From a virus, in IMG/VR virus record IMGVR_UViG_3300008117_000631, positions 1 to 40,497 of that record: DNA of 40,497 nt; one strand, 5' to 3'. The notes under the pieces are model-generated. The model was not told the origin of the DNA, did no database searches, and was given only the letters and a program-made list of their open reading frames with translations. The translations under genes and the position numbers were made by a program. Below, piece by piece: positions 22,822-31,348 of this stretch (position 1 is the first letter of the stretch; each line of letters opens with the position of its first letter).

Positions 22822-23567
22822 CTCCAAATGCCAATGATCCAAAAATGGCACAAATGCAACAGGACGCTCAGAGAAATTTAATTACCTCAAATAGTATGAA
22901 AAACTACATGACCGGAGTTAATAAAACTATGGGAGATTTAAAATCTGGTGACACAACAGCATTCGATAGACTTGGTCAACAAACTATGTATCGTCAAGAT
23001 ACAATGTCACCTTATTTAGATATAAGTAAAAAACAAGCTATGACAGGACAACGTGTTCAAACCCCTGGTGAGTTGATGGGACAAGAAGAACCTTCAGAAC
23101 CAGCTACACCACAACAACCACAACCTACAACTGAAGAAAGAGATGATGACATGGATAATAGACAATTAATGAGAAAGTATATGGACTTCTTAGATGAAGC
23201 TCCTGCTACTGCCATTAATCCAAATGATAAGAATGCTGCAGTTTTTGGTAAACAAATTAATGCTCCCGTATCAAATACTAATACTAACGTTGACACAAGA
23301 GCAACTGCACAAAGAGATAAATTAGCACAACAAATGGCATCAGGTAAAATTAATACCCCAGCACCACAAACAGTTGATCCTAATCAAAAATACGGCGGCG
23401 GGTATGATCCTAGCAAAGTTAAATACGCAGATGGCGGTGCAACCAGCAGTGGATATACAGCGCAATCACAAGCACAAAAAACAGCTCCAGCTGCAAGTGC
23501 AACGCAATCGGCTGCGTTAGATGCATCAAAAGCAAATGCTATTGGAGGTAATAAACAAGCTACAGCT

Positions 23568-23639
23568 CCAACATTTACGGGAATGGCAGGCAACCCACAA
23601 TCAAATCCAACATTTACGGGAATGGCAGGCAACCCACAA
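23568..23639 (+). repeat. 33-bp perfect direct repeat within packaged protein 2
   Basis: The 33-bp unit at 23568-23600 recurs at 23607-23639 (offset 39), encoding PTFTGMAGNPQ twice. A second, longer imperfect repeat in the same gene encodes SLASQYV[AS]ANQPQ[ST]AT at about 23680-23720 and 23768-23812. Confidence 0.85.
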
Positions 23640-23996
23640 CAAAACAAAGGAGCAAGCGCCCAACGTGCCGCTGAACCTAGTTTAGCAAGTCAATACGTAG
23701 CAGCAAATCAACCTCAATCTGCTACTACCGCTAAACCCGCTCCTGCTACTGCTCAAGCGTCTGCACCTAGTTTAGCAAGTCAATATGTTTCAGCGAATCA
23801 GCCACAAACTGCGACCGCAGCAACAAGTCAGCCAACATCAGATGTATTAGCTACACAAGCATTAAACTCACAAGACCAAGGGACTTCAGGACAATCAAAA
23901 GGCATACCAGCAGGATTTGGTCAAGTAGCAGAAGAAGAAGGTGATAATGACGATAAACTTTTAGCAAGAATGATTGATCTAATTAGGAAATAATAA

Positions 23997-25142
23997 ATGA
24001 GGGCACGTGAATTTATACTTGAAGCAGAAAATCAACAGGAACCATCTGCAAGAGAAAGATTTTTGAATAGGGTGATAGGTCCAGAATCTGGCGGTAAATC
24101 CTATATCAAAAATCCATATAGTAGTGCAACTGGATTATTTCAATTTATTAAATCAACTTGGGACAATACAGTAAAAAAAGCTAAACCAGGAGATGCGCAT
24201 TACGGTGTAAGTTTTAAAGATATGCAAACTAATCCAAAAGCTCAAAGGGCAGCTGCAGATCAAATATCACGTGAATATCAAGCTTCTATACAAAGAAACA
24301 AACTTCCAGATACTCCTGGTATGTATTATTTATTACATGGGCATGGACCAAAAGCACTGGAACTCTATAACAGTCCTGATAAGCAATTGAAAGATGTTTA
24401 TTATCCTTACGCTAGAGATAAAAAAGGAGAAATTATATATGATAAAAAAACAGGAAAACCAGTTCCATCTATCGTATATCAACAAAATCCAAATTTTAAA
24501 CCTGAAGAAAAAATTTCTACTTTTATAGCTAAAAGGGCTGCATCAGTTGGTGATAACATGGCTAATATGTATCCTGGCAATGCAAAATTAGCAAGTGTAA
24601 CATCGGATAACAAATCTAAAACTATAAAAACAGATAGGGACGAAACTACACCTCCTCAGGTAGCTACAAAAACAACAGTTGAACCTACTATTATAGATAA
24701 AGCAAAGAAAGCAGTATCAGATATAGCTGGCACTACTGTTGCTACTAAAACTGCAACTGCAACGAATACCACATCACAGGATAAAAAAGTTAAACCTGAA
24801 GTCAAAGTAGATTCACCTGAATATGAAAAAAGGATGTGGGATAAACAAGTTGCTGCAGGAGACAAATTCAGTCGTGAAAGAGAAGCAAGGTTAGAAAAAG
24901 AGCGTATAGCTAGATCAAAAGGATTACCAATAGAACCTCCTATGACAGAACCTGACTTAGATCCAAAGGGTTGGGCAGCGTATGATGACTATATGAATAA
25001 ATTACAAACTGAAAAAGGTGATAAATCTGCCCGTGAACGTGAAGCGAGATTAGAAAAAGAGCGGGCAGCAAAACCAACTGACTCCAGTCAACCATCACAG
25101 GACGATAGCTACTATACCAAATTTATGAATTTGTTCAAATAA
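23997..25142 (+). CDS. Packaged lytic transglycosylase-like protein
   Basis: A 381-aa protein. Leader MRAREFILE then Ala (I-L-E, cut after Glu9). Residues of about 18-125 are a lysozyme-type SLT domain: GPESGGKSY with the catalytic Glu, then SSATGLFQFIKSTW and QRAAADQISREYQ and the MYYLLHGHG helix. A disordered Thr/Lys region follows. Near the end a repeat GDK[FS]xREREARLEKER occurs twice, and the C-terminus YYTKFMNLFK resembles VFTKFINLFK of packaged protein 1. Expected to cut peptidoglycan, either as an injected factor or from the particle. Confidence 0.8.
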   Translation: MRAREFILEAENQQEPSARERFLNRVIGPESGGKSYIKNPYSSATGLFQFIKSTWDNTVKKAKPGDAHYGVSFKDMQTNPKAQRAAADQISREYQASIQRNKLPDTPGMYYLLHGHGPKALELYNSPDKQLKDVYYPYARDKKGEIIYDKKTGKPVPSIVYQQNPNFKPEEKISTFIAKRAASVGDNMANMYPGNAKLASVTSDNKSKTIKTDRDETTPPQVATKTTVEPTIIDKAKKAVSDIAGTTVATKTATATNTTSQDKKVKPEVKVDSPEYEKRMWDKQVAAGDKFSREREARLEKERIARSKGLPIEPPMTEPDLDPKGWAAYDDYMNKLQTEKGDKSAREREARLEKERAAKPTDSSQPSQDDSYYTKFMNLFK

Positions 25143-25177
25143 TTTATTGGTAATTTAGTCACGTACTAAGTATCTAC

Positions 25178-25360
25178 ATGTCAAAGAAAAAGAAGAACAC
25201 AAATCAGTATGAGGTCATTAGCCAACAAGATAGTAATGGTGATGTCCTTATACCTATTCCACCAGTGTTATTAGATTCATTAAAATGGCAACCCGGTGAT
25301 GAAATAAGCTTTGACTTAGATGACAAAGGTAGATTTATTCTGAAAAAGGTATTCAAATGA
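25178..25360 (+). CDS. AbrB/MazE-like small protein, 60 aa
   Basis: The swapped-hairpin core is DVLIPIPPVLLDSLKWQPGD followed by EISFDLDDKGRFILKK. A lysine-rich start could contact DNA. It overlaps the next gene by 4 nt. No toxin partner is visible, so a plain regulator is more likely than an antitoxin. Confidence 0.75.
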   Translation: MSKKKKNTNQYEVISQQDSNGDVLIPIPPVLLDSLKWQPGDEISFDLDDKGRFILKKVFK

Positions 25361-25920
25361 AAAATGAAACGATGGACCACGCATACGCAGCAGTTGATTT
25401 GTCTGATTTTAGTAGACAGGATATTTCTTCACTGACTAGCGATGATTTGCCTACATTGACTCTTGATGACTTAAATTATGATTCAATCAGTTTAGCAAAT
25501 TTAGCACCTCCCACTTATAGTTATGGATCATATAATTATCCAAATGGGGTGACTAGTGTGAGCATTGGAGGTTCTGGTTCTAGCACAGGCATTTACTCAA
25601 GCCCTACAATTACTATAGCACCTAATACATACACAAATACATATACAAACGGAGCTTGGAATACATCCCCGTTAACTGTACATGATGGTACGAAGGGCAT
25701 AACAGTGAAAGGTGATACGGAGATAGACGGTAACCTTAAAGTTAAAGGTGTTGACATAGGTGAAATGTTGTCAAAAATACAAGATCAATTAGCAATTTAT
25801 CAACCTGCCCCTGAACTAGAAGAAAAGTGGGAACAATTGCGTGACTTAGCCCGTCAGTACAAGGAACTTGTTGCTGATATCAGAGAAAAAGAAAAGATTT
25901 GGGATATTCTCCAAAAATAA
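25357..25920 (+). CDS. Phage protein with C-terminal coiled-coil domain, 187 aa
   Basis: The N-terminal half is Ser/Thr/Tyr-rich and probably fibrous (SVSIGGSGSSTGIYSS). Beta-repeat-like GITVKGDTEIDGNLKVKGV follows. The C-terminus (APELEEKWEQLRDLARQY and EIREKEKIWDILQK) matches a domain I recall from many phage proteins of unknown role. Possibly virion-associated. Confidence 0.65.
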   Translation: MKNETMDHAYAAVDLSDFSRQDISSLTSDDLPTLTLDDLNYDSISLANLAPPTYSYGSYNYPNGVTSVSIGGSGSSTGIYSSPTITIAPNTYTNTYTNGAWNTSPLTVHDGTKGITVKGDTEIDGNLKVKGVDIGEMLSKIQDQLAIYQPAPELEEKWEQLRDLARQYKELVADIREKEKIWDILQK

Positions 25921-25921
25921 C

Positions 25922-25950
25922 TTGACAATATAATCATATGGTGCTACAAT
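25922..25950 (+). promoter_or_regulatory. Sigma70-like promoter
   Basis: TTGACA (25922-25927), a 17-nt spacer and TACAAT (25945-25950). It begins directly after the preceding stop codon and precedes the ATG at 25984 by 33 nt. Confidence 0.7.
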
Positions 25951-25983
25951 TAAGTTACTATCAACTCATGTTATTATTTTGAT

Positions 25984-26373
25984 ATGACAATGCACCTCGC
26001 ACACCCAGCACTCACTACACTCGGCAAACGTAAGGGTAAGAAAAAGTGGGCTAGTTCTGAACAAAAACAGAAAGCCGAACAACTAGACCGTGAGTGGCAA
26101 GAACTTCAAGCTAAGTGGAAAACTGATATTAGCGACCGTAAGCGTGAGCGAGGTCTTAAGGCGTCAGTTTACAAACCACCTGTCAATCCACGTGTTGCAG
26201 AAATCAAAAGATTTTCTAGTGTTGACACTGGTCACAAGGGTGCAGTCACAATCAAACAACCAATGCAATATACCGGTGACAAGATTATCGGTATTGGCAC
26301 TATGCACAAGTCCAATGCAGTGCCCATCTTCAATGATGAAGCAGCAAAGGACATTAGTAAAATGAGGAGATAA
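25984..26373 (+). CDS. Basic hypothetical protein, 129 aa
   Basis: Lys/Arg-rich N-terminal helix ([20 protein letters not shown]), then a beta part ([20 protein letters not shown]) and a short C-terminal helix. Common-looking in T4-like phages; function unknown. Confidence 0.7.
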   Translation: MTMHLAHPALTTLGKRKGKKKWASSEQKQKAEQLDREWQELQAKWKTDISDRKRERGLKASVYKPPVNPRVAEIKRFSSVDTGHKGAVTIKQPMQYTGDKIIGIGTMHKSNAVPIFNDEAAKDISKMRR

Positions 26374-26383
26374 TAGCAATAGA

Positions 26384-26599
26384 ATGGCTAAAGAAGAAAC
26401 ATTAAAATTAGATGGTAAAGTAGTAGATGTACTACCAAACGCAATGTTCAGAGTTGACCTAGAAACAGGACAAAATGTGATAGGTTATATATCTGGTAAA
26501 ATGCGTCAACATGATATTAAAATACTGTTAGGTGATACAGTTGAAATAGAATTTAGTCTATACGATATGAGCCGCGGCAGAATTACACGCCGACGCTAA
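26384..26599 (+). CDS. infA: Translation initiation factor IF-1
   Basis: 71 aa, the length of bacterial IF-1. The S1/OB-fold matches along its whole length: [57 protein letters not shown], then [14 protein letters not shown]-1 binds the A site of the 30S subunit during initiation. With bS21 at 4694-4909, this phage carries two factors acting at the initiation step. Its own Shine-Dalgarno is poor: AGGAG is about 15 nt away. It sits 10 nt after the preceding stop and just before the superoxide dismutase gene. Confidence 0.95.
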   Translation: MAKEETLKLDGKVVDVLPNAMFRVDLETGQNVIGYISGKMRQHDIKILLGDTVEIEFSLYDMSRGRITRRR

Positions 26600-26604
26600 A
26601 TCTC

Positions 26605-26612
26605 AATAAATA
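26605..26612 (+). promoter_or_regulatory. Late promoter octamer AATAAATA
   Basis: AATAAATA followed by CTCTA. It ends 7 nt before the ATG of the superoxide dismutase gene with no ribosome-binding site, again suggesting a leaderless late mRNA. Confidence 0.6.
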
Positions 26613-26619
26613 CTCTACA

Positions 26620-27171
26620 ATGTATAAAATTGTAGAGAATCTCTCCGAATCCCGCAAAAAGAAACTTGAGATATTACCACTCAAGTATTCTCCTACCGAT
26701 TTAAGTCCTGTAATAAGTAAAGCAACAATTGACTATCACTACGAAGAATTAGCCAAAGGCTATGCGAAACGTTATAACAATAACGAAGGTGATAGTGAGT
26801 TTAATTATGCAGGGACTTTCTTACATAACATTTACTTTGCACAATTTCAAAAGCCAAAAGAATCTGGTACACCTAACGGTCCTGTACTTAATCTAATAAA
26901 AAGAAGATTTGGTTGGTGGCGTGATTTTAAAGAAAAGTTTAAAGAAGAGGCAATGAAGATCCAAGGTTCAGGTTGGATCTATCTTACATACAATGGTGAG
27001 ATAAGAACAATAGTAAATCATGAGGTTCGTGAAGATATACTTATACTAGTTGACTGGTGGGAACACGCCTGGGCACTAGACTATCAAGCAGATAAAAAAT
27101 CATATTTAGAAAATACATGGAAAATTATGAACTGGAGCCATATTAATACACGATGGGGTAAGAATTTATAA
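26620..27171 (+). CDS. Fe/Mn superoxide dismutase with capsid-targeting-like leader
   Basis: A 183-aa SOD with all four metal ligands: His40 (DYHYEELAKGY), His69 (FLHNIYF), Asp145 and His149 (VDWWEHAWALDYQ). The SOD body starts at about residue 17 (LEILPLKYSP), matching the normal N-terminus of the family. Ahead of it are MYKIVENLSE then SRKKK, an extra leader fitting the L-x-E cleavage pattern. At the second-sphere Gln position there is His134 (VNHE), and Gly65 precedes His69 by four, so metal preference is uncertain. It lies between infA and a glycosyltransferase-like gene. It would remove superoxide, possibly from within the virion or straight after injection. Confidence 0.88.
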   Translation: MYKIVENLSESRKKKLEILPLKYSPTDLSPVISKATIDYHYEELAKGYAKRYNNNEGDSEFNYAGTFLHNIYFAQFQKPKESGTPNGPVLNLIKRRFGWWRDFKEKFKEEAMKIQGSGWIYLTYNGEIRTIVNHEVREDILILVDWWEHAWALDYQADKKSYLENTWKIMNWSHINTRWGKNL

Positions 27172-27172
27172 T

Positions 27173-27889
27173 ATGGATCAAAAGATTTGTGTAGTAACAG
27201 CTACCAGAGAAAAAACAATTGAAGATTTCAAAACAAATACATTGTTAGGAAAATCTTTAAACATAAAAACTTACTTTGATATTGAATTAATCTGTTTTAC
27301 AGACAATTCAAATGGGTTAAGCAAATGTTATAATGAAGCGATAAGACAATCAGAGAACACAGAGAAAATTTTAGTTTTTGTTCATGATGATGTTGCATTA
27401 CTTGATTATTATTGGCCATTGCGAGTAATTGAAGCACTCAACACCTATGACATTGTAGGGGTAGCTGGAAATACAAGACATGAAAATAATTATCCTAGTT
27501 GGGCACATAGTCGTGTGGAAAACGGTAGAATAGTTTGGGATGATGACAAATATCTTTCAGGATCTATGTTACACGATTCTAATTGGCCTCCTAAAATTGT
27601 AAGTATATATGGAGATTTAAACAAAGAAGTAGTTAATTTAGATGGTGTATTTTTAGCAATGTCAACTAATCTTATATCAAAGAAGAATTTGAGTTTTGAT
27701 GAAAGATTTAAATTTCACTTTTATGATGCTGATTTTTGCAAGTCTGCGGTAAATAAAGAATGTAGTTTAGGTACTTTTCCGTTAGCACTACTTCATGCAG
27801 GAAAAGGTGACATGAATGCTCCTGAATATATAGACGCATACAGAGAATTTTATAGGAAATATAATGATGAATTTAATAATAACCGATAG
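27173..27889 (+). CDS. Glycosyltransferase-like protein, 238 aa
   Basis: Rossmann-like start ([19 protein letters not shown]), then [15 protein letters not shown] with a DD motif typical of GT-A folds, a GNTRH loop and [13 protein letters not shown]. Family 2-type transferase is the best guess; donor and acceptor unknown. Could glycosylate the virion or DNA. It overlaps the Fe-S carrier gene by 26 nt. Confidence 0.6.
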   Translation: MDQKICVVTATREKTIEDFKTNTLLGKSLNIKTYFDIELICFTDNSNGLSKCYNEAIRQSENTEKILVFVHDDVALLDYYWPLRVIEALNTYDIVGVAGNTRHENNYPSWAHSRVENGRIVWDDDKYLSGSMLHDSNWPPKIVSIYGDLNKEVVNLDGVFLAMSTNLISKKNLSFDERFKFHFYDADFCKSAVNKECSLGTFPLALLHAGKGDMNAPEYIDAYREFYRKYNDEFNNNR

Positions 27890-28196
27890 TGCTAAAGACA
27901 AGCTTAGTACTGTTATCGCAGAGGAAAACGACCCTTCTTTAAAACTACGCATATTTGTTCAGGGCGGTGGCTGCAGCGGAATGCAATATGGCTTTACTTT
28001 TGATACTGAGACTAATGAAGATGACTGGAATATTGATGCAGGACCAGTGAGTGTTTTAGTAGATATGGTATCTGCCCAGTATCTTGAGGGCGCAGAAATT
28101 GATTACGCAGAAGATATCTACGGATCAAGCTTTAAAATCAAAAACCCAAACGCCCAAACCTCCTGCGGATGCGGTTCCAGCTTCAGCCCTTATTGA
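27864..28196 (+). CDS. A-type Fe-S cluster carrier (IscA/ErpA/HesB-like)
   Basis: A 110-aa protein with the three conserved cysteines of A-type carriers: Cys37 ([11 protein letters not shown]) and Cys101, Cys103 (TSCGCGSSF). These proteins hand [2Fe-2S] or [4Fe-4S] clusters to apo-proteins. Start at 27864 or 27867 (Met-Met). In this phage it could serve the radical SAM protein. It sits directly after the glycosyltransferase-like gene and before the tail fibres. Confidence 0.9.
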   Translation: MMNLIITDSAKDKLSTVIAEENDPSLKLRIFVQGGGCSGMQYGFTFDTETNEDDWNIDAGPVSVLVDMVSAQYLEGAEIDYAEDIYGSSFKIKNPNAQTSCGCGSSFSPY

Positions 28197-28202
28197 TAAA
28201 TA
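28195..28202 (+). promoter_or_regulatory. Late promoter octamer GATAAATA of the fibre gene
   Basis: GATAAATA followed by CTAG, overlapping the stop of the Fe-S carrier gene. A short leader with GAGGGG precedes the ATG at 28220. Confidence 0.65.
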
Positions 28203-28219
28203 CTAGATGAGGGGTCAAA

Positions 28220-31200
28220 ATGCCTATACCAGGACAAGAGAATATAAACATTGGTGCGCAAAACGAAGCAGCGAATAGCGATTCGCTCTTTACCGCATTT
28301 AATAAATCACAGAACAATTTTACAACACTTTTTTCACAATCAAGTCAATACACTAATTTCGTAGGTAGTGACGGAATCAGTACGACTTTGAGTAGTAATA
28401 CCAAAACCGTCACAATCAATAACACAGGTGTAACTAGACTGACTGCAGGAACAGGTATCGCTGTAAGTACAAGCAACGGGAACGTCACAATATCAGTTTC
28501 CGGTGCTGCTAATGGGTCACTTGTTGCTGGGGTAACAAACGTTGGTATAACTAGTTCTACATTACGAATTTTAAATAGTCCAATTGTAAGTTCTGGTACT
28601 ATGGCAGTCGATTTGCCAATATTATCAAACTTAACTCCAGGTACCTATACAAATCCACAGCTTCAAGTTGATAGCTTTGGTAGAATTACATCTGTACAAA
28701 ACACGTTTACGTCTGGAACTGTGACTAGTGTCCAACTTCAAAATGGCCCTGGTATTTCAGTAAGCGGCGGCCCGATTGTTTCAAATGGCAGCATTACTGT
28801 AACTAACACAGGTGTTCGTAGACTTAATCCAGGTCCTGGTATTCTTCTCACAGATACTACAGGTGAAATAACTATTTCTGCAAACTTATCGACCTTTACA
28901 GGAACAGTTTCACGTGTCACAGTAACAAGTAATACATTAAGTGTAAGTAATCCTACAATTACATTAGCAGGAAATATAAACATAGAACTACCAACTAACT
29001 TAAGTGTTGTTGGTAATGTCACCGGCGGTGGTAATTTTAATGTAGGACAGGACATTTCAGTAGAAGGAAATATTACTGCAAACGGTAATCTTGCACTAAA
29101 TCATATTAATGCAAATTCTAATATAGTTTCTAATGGAAATATACTTGCTAGCGGAATAATTTCAGCAAGTGGTAACATACTGTCAGGTGGAAACGTCAGC
29201 GTTACAGGTGTCAATAGATTAAGAGTTCCAGGTGGTACAAATGGTCAGATATTACAAACTGATGGGGCTGGAAATTTAAGTTGGGTAACACCAGTAGCCA
29301 ATATCGCTACATTAGGTGCGGTTGGTGCTAGCGGACAATTACTTTTTAATGATGCAGGTGCAGTTGGTGCTAATGCTAATTTAACCTTTAATAAAACAAC
29401 CGGTTTACTAACAGCTACAAGTTTTTCAGGAACATACACTGGTGCTGGAAACAATCTAAGTAATATACAAGGTGCTAATGTAAGCGGAGCAGTAGCTAAT
29501 GCTACTTTTGCTAATACTGCTAACATTGCCAATGTAGCAAATTTTGTATCTAATTCTACGCAACTAAGCATTACAACTTTAGGTAATCTTTCAAGTCTTA
29601 GTGTAATAGGTAACATCAGAGGCAATAGTTCTATTATTGCAAATGGATACATGTATGCTCTTACACCGGACGCTAATACAGCAAATACACAAGTTGCAAC
29701 TACTGCATACGTAAATTCAGTAATAGGAAATATAAACTTATCTTCTAATGTTTATGCACCAATAAATAATCCTATCTTTACAGGAACACCACAAGCACCA
29801 ACTGTTCCTATAAATAGCCCAGGCAGTAATGCATTGGCTACAACAGAATATGTAAAATCTGCTATAAGTGAAAGCGTAAGTAATAATGGGGAAAAAGCTG
29901 GTACGATAAAGCTTTGGACTGGTAGTGGTGTTCCAGACAGTACATGGGCATTTTGTAATGGACAAGCAGTTAATAGACAAAACTATGCTGCATTGTTTGC
30001 GAGAATAGGCACAACATATGGTGTAGGTGATGGTATCAATACATTTAATCTACCAGACTTCCGTGACAAGTTTGCAGTAGGAGCAGGCAATGTTTATAGT
30101 AGAGGAAATACGGGTGGTACTGCGAATGCGGTTGTTGTAAGTCATACACATACAATCACAGATAACGGGCATAGTCACAGTACATGGCAATCAGCTGGAT
30201 CGGCACAATTCTCAAACACTACACAACCTTATACCCTTCTTGGTGCTAATGCTACCGCAGGTCAAATCACCTCCAATGTGACAGGTATCTCAATTAACTC
30301 CACCGGCGAAAGCGGAATAAATCAAAACTTGCCACCATACCTTGCTGCAAATTATATAATCAAATTAACTGATGATACTATAATTGGATACTCACTTACA
30401 CAAGGTACTGGAGTAACATTATCTACAACTAATGGCGTTACAGTAATTTCAGCAGTTAAGGGTGATACTGGTGCGCAAGGACCACAAGGTCCTATTGGTT
30501 TATCCCCTACTAATCGTGGCACACGTGTATATATGGGTTCCAATCAAACCATAAATGCATCAACATATACAAAATTAAATTTAAACACAGTTGCTTTTGA
30601 TATAGACACAGAGTGGAATTCTGCTCAAAATAGATTTCAACCTAGCACTGCCGGATATTACGTAGTAAATGCAGTTGTTGGTTGGTACGCTACTGCAAGT
30701 TTCGGAATGACATTGAGAGCTGAATTACGTAAAAATAATGTTGCAGTAACAATAAGCCAAAATCTAATATATTACAATAGTGATTTTAATCAATCATCCA
30801 CATTAGTAGATGTTATATACATGAATGGTACCACAGATTACTTAGAAGTTTATGTATGGCAAAATCAAGCTATAGCTTTTTCTATACTCGGCACAAGCAG
30901 TCAAACATATTTTACCGCATTTATGTCGGGAGGAGATCCTAATGGACAAATTGGTCCTCAAGGACCAGCAGGACCAGCAACAGGAATAGGATATGGTCAA
31001 ACTTGGCAAAATGTAGTGGCTTCAAGGGCGCTTGCTACAAATTACACTAACACAACTGGTAAACCAATAATGGTAATGGTTCTTTGTCATTCAAGTACAG
31101 CTAATGGCATTGGTGTACAAATTACCGTTGATGGCGTAATTGCTGCTGAAGGGCGAGACGATGCGTCTGGATACGGTCCTAGTTTGAACACGATTGTGCC

Positions 31201-31273
31201 TCCAGGATCGGTATATAGAGCCGATATAAATTTATATAGCGGCGTTTTGGTTAAATGGTCTGAATTAAGATAA
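28220..31273 (+). CDS. Tail fibre with collar, collagen-like and C1q-like domains
   Basis: A 1017-aa modular fibre. The N-terminal 550 residues are beta-structured repeats (AGTGIAVSTSNGNVTISV, SVEGNITANGNLALNHI). At about 556-650 there is a phage tail-collar domain (GTIKLWTGSGVPDSTWAFCNG, TFNLPDFRDKF) with the metal-binding SHTHTITDNGHSHS. A collagen-like GPQGPIG follows near 750, then a C1q/TNF-type jelly roll (about 760-905), a second collagen-like GPQGPAGPA (about 912-920) and a last beta domain. Fibres of this type bind host surface receptors. A late promoter and GAGGGG ribosome-binding site precede it. Confidence 0.9.
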   Translation: MPIPGQENINIGAQNEAANSDSLFTAFNKSQNNFTTLFSQSSQYTNFVGSDGISTTLSSNTKTVTINNTGVTRLTAGTGIAVSTSNGNVTISVSGAANGSLVAGVTNVGITSSTLRILNSPIVSSGTMAVDLPILSNLTPGTYTNPQLQVDSFGRITSVQNTFTSGTVTSVQLQNGPGISVSGGPIVSNGSITVTNTGVRRLNPGPGILLTDTTGEITISANLSTFTGTVSRVTVTSNTLSVSNPTITLAGNINIELPTNLSVVGNVTGGGNFNVGQDISVEGNITANGNLALNHINANSNIVSNGNILASGIISASGNILSGGNVSVTGVNRLRVPGGTNGQILQTDGAGNLSWVTPVANIATLGAVGASGQLLFNDAGAVGANANLTFNKTTGLLTATSFSGTYTGAGNNLSNIQGANVSGAVANATFANTANIANVANFVSNSTQLSITTLGNLSSLSVIGNIRGNSSIIANGYMYALTPDANTANTQVATTAYVNSVIGNINLSSNVYAPINNPIFTGTPQAPTVPINSPGSNALATTEYVKSAISESVSNNGEKAGTIKLWTGSGVPDSTWAFCNGQAVNRQNYAALFARIGTTYGVGDGINTFNLPDFRDKFAVGAGNVYSRGNTGGTANAVVVSHTHTITDNGHSHSTWQSAGSAQFSNTTQPYTLLGANATAGQITSNVTGISINSTGESGINQNLPPYLAANYIIKLTDDTIIGYSLTQGTGVTLSTTNGVTVISAVKGDTGAQGPQGPIGLSPTNRGTRVYMGSNQTINASTYTKLNLNTVAFDIDTEWNSAQNRFQPSTAGYYVVNAVVGWYATASFGMTLRAELRKNNVAVTISQNLIYYNSDFNQSSTLVDVIYMNGTTDYLEVYVWQNQAIAFSILGTSSQTYFTAFMSGGDPNGQIGPQGPAGPATGIGYGQTWQNVVASRALATNYTNTTGKPIMVMVLCHSSTANGIGVQITVDGVIAAEGRDDASGYGPSLNTIVPPGSVYRADINLYSGVLVKWSELR

Positions 31274-31317
31274 CGTAATAAAACAATAAAATACTAGCTT
31301 AATTTTGCTCCATTTCT

Positions 31318-31325
31318 GCTAAATA
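31318..31325 (+). promoter_or_regulatory. Late promoter octamer GCTAAATA of the second fibre
   Basis: GCTAAATA followed by CAGT, with AAGGAG before the ATG at 31349. A second near-match, AATAAAATACTAGC, lies at about 31285. Confidence 0.55.
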
Positions 31326-31348
31326 CAGTATAAAGGAGCAAAAAGAAA

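Larger units (their letters stand above)
22424..23993 (+). pseudogene. Putative packaged protein 2, interrupted by a foreign topA fragment
   Basis: The ATG at 22424 follows AAGGA. The frame starts MSDTKFFRQYLDILNE then Gly (leader cut after Glu16) and runs in phage-like low-complexity sequence to LLNAAGG (about 22725). It then enters G+C-rich DNA and stops at 22807. The rest of the phage protein continues in another frame from about 22822 (PNANDPKMAQMQQ) to 23993. At 23151 a second leader-like segment, MDNRQLMRKYMDFLDE then Ala, lies inside. It is followed by Ala/Gln/Pro-rich repeats (TFTGMAGNPQ twice; SLASQYV[AS]ANQPQ[ST]AT twice). Uninterrupted, it would be a long disordered internal head protein. 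Confidence 0.75.

Noticed and set aside
22608-23993. A separate gene starting at the ATG at 22608
   Set aside because: Its first 38 residues are the shifted reading of packaged protein 2, and the next 33 are the topA fragment; only the later part is phage-like.
25178-25360. Antitoxin of a MazE-like toxin-antitoxin pair
   Set aside because: No toxin-like partner is adjacent; the coupled neighbour is a larger protein with a coiled-coil C-terminus.
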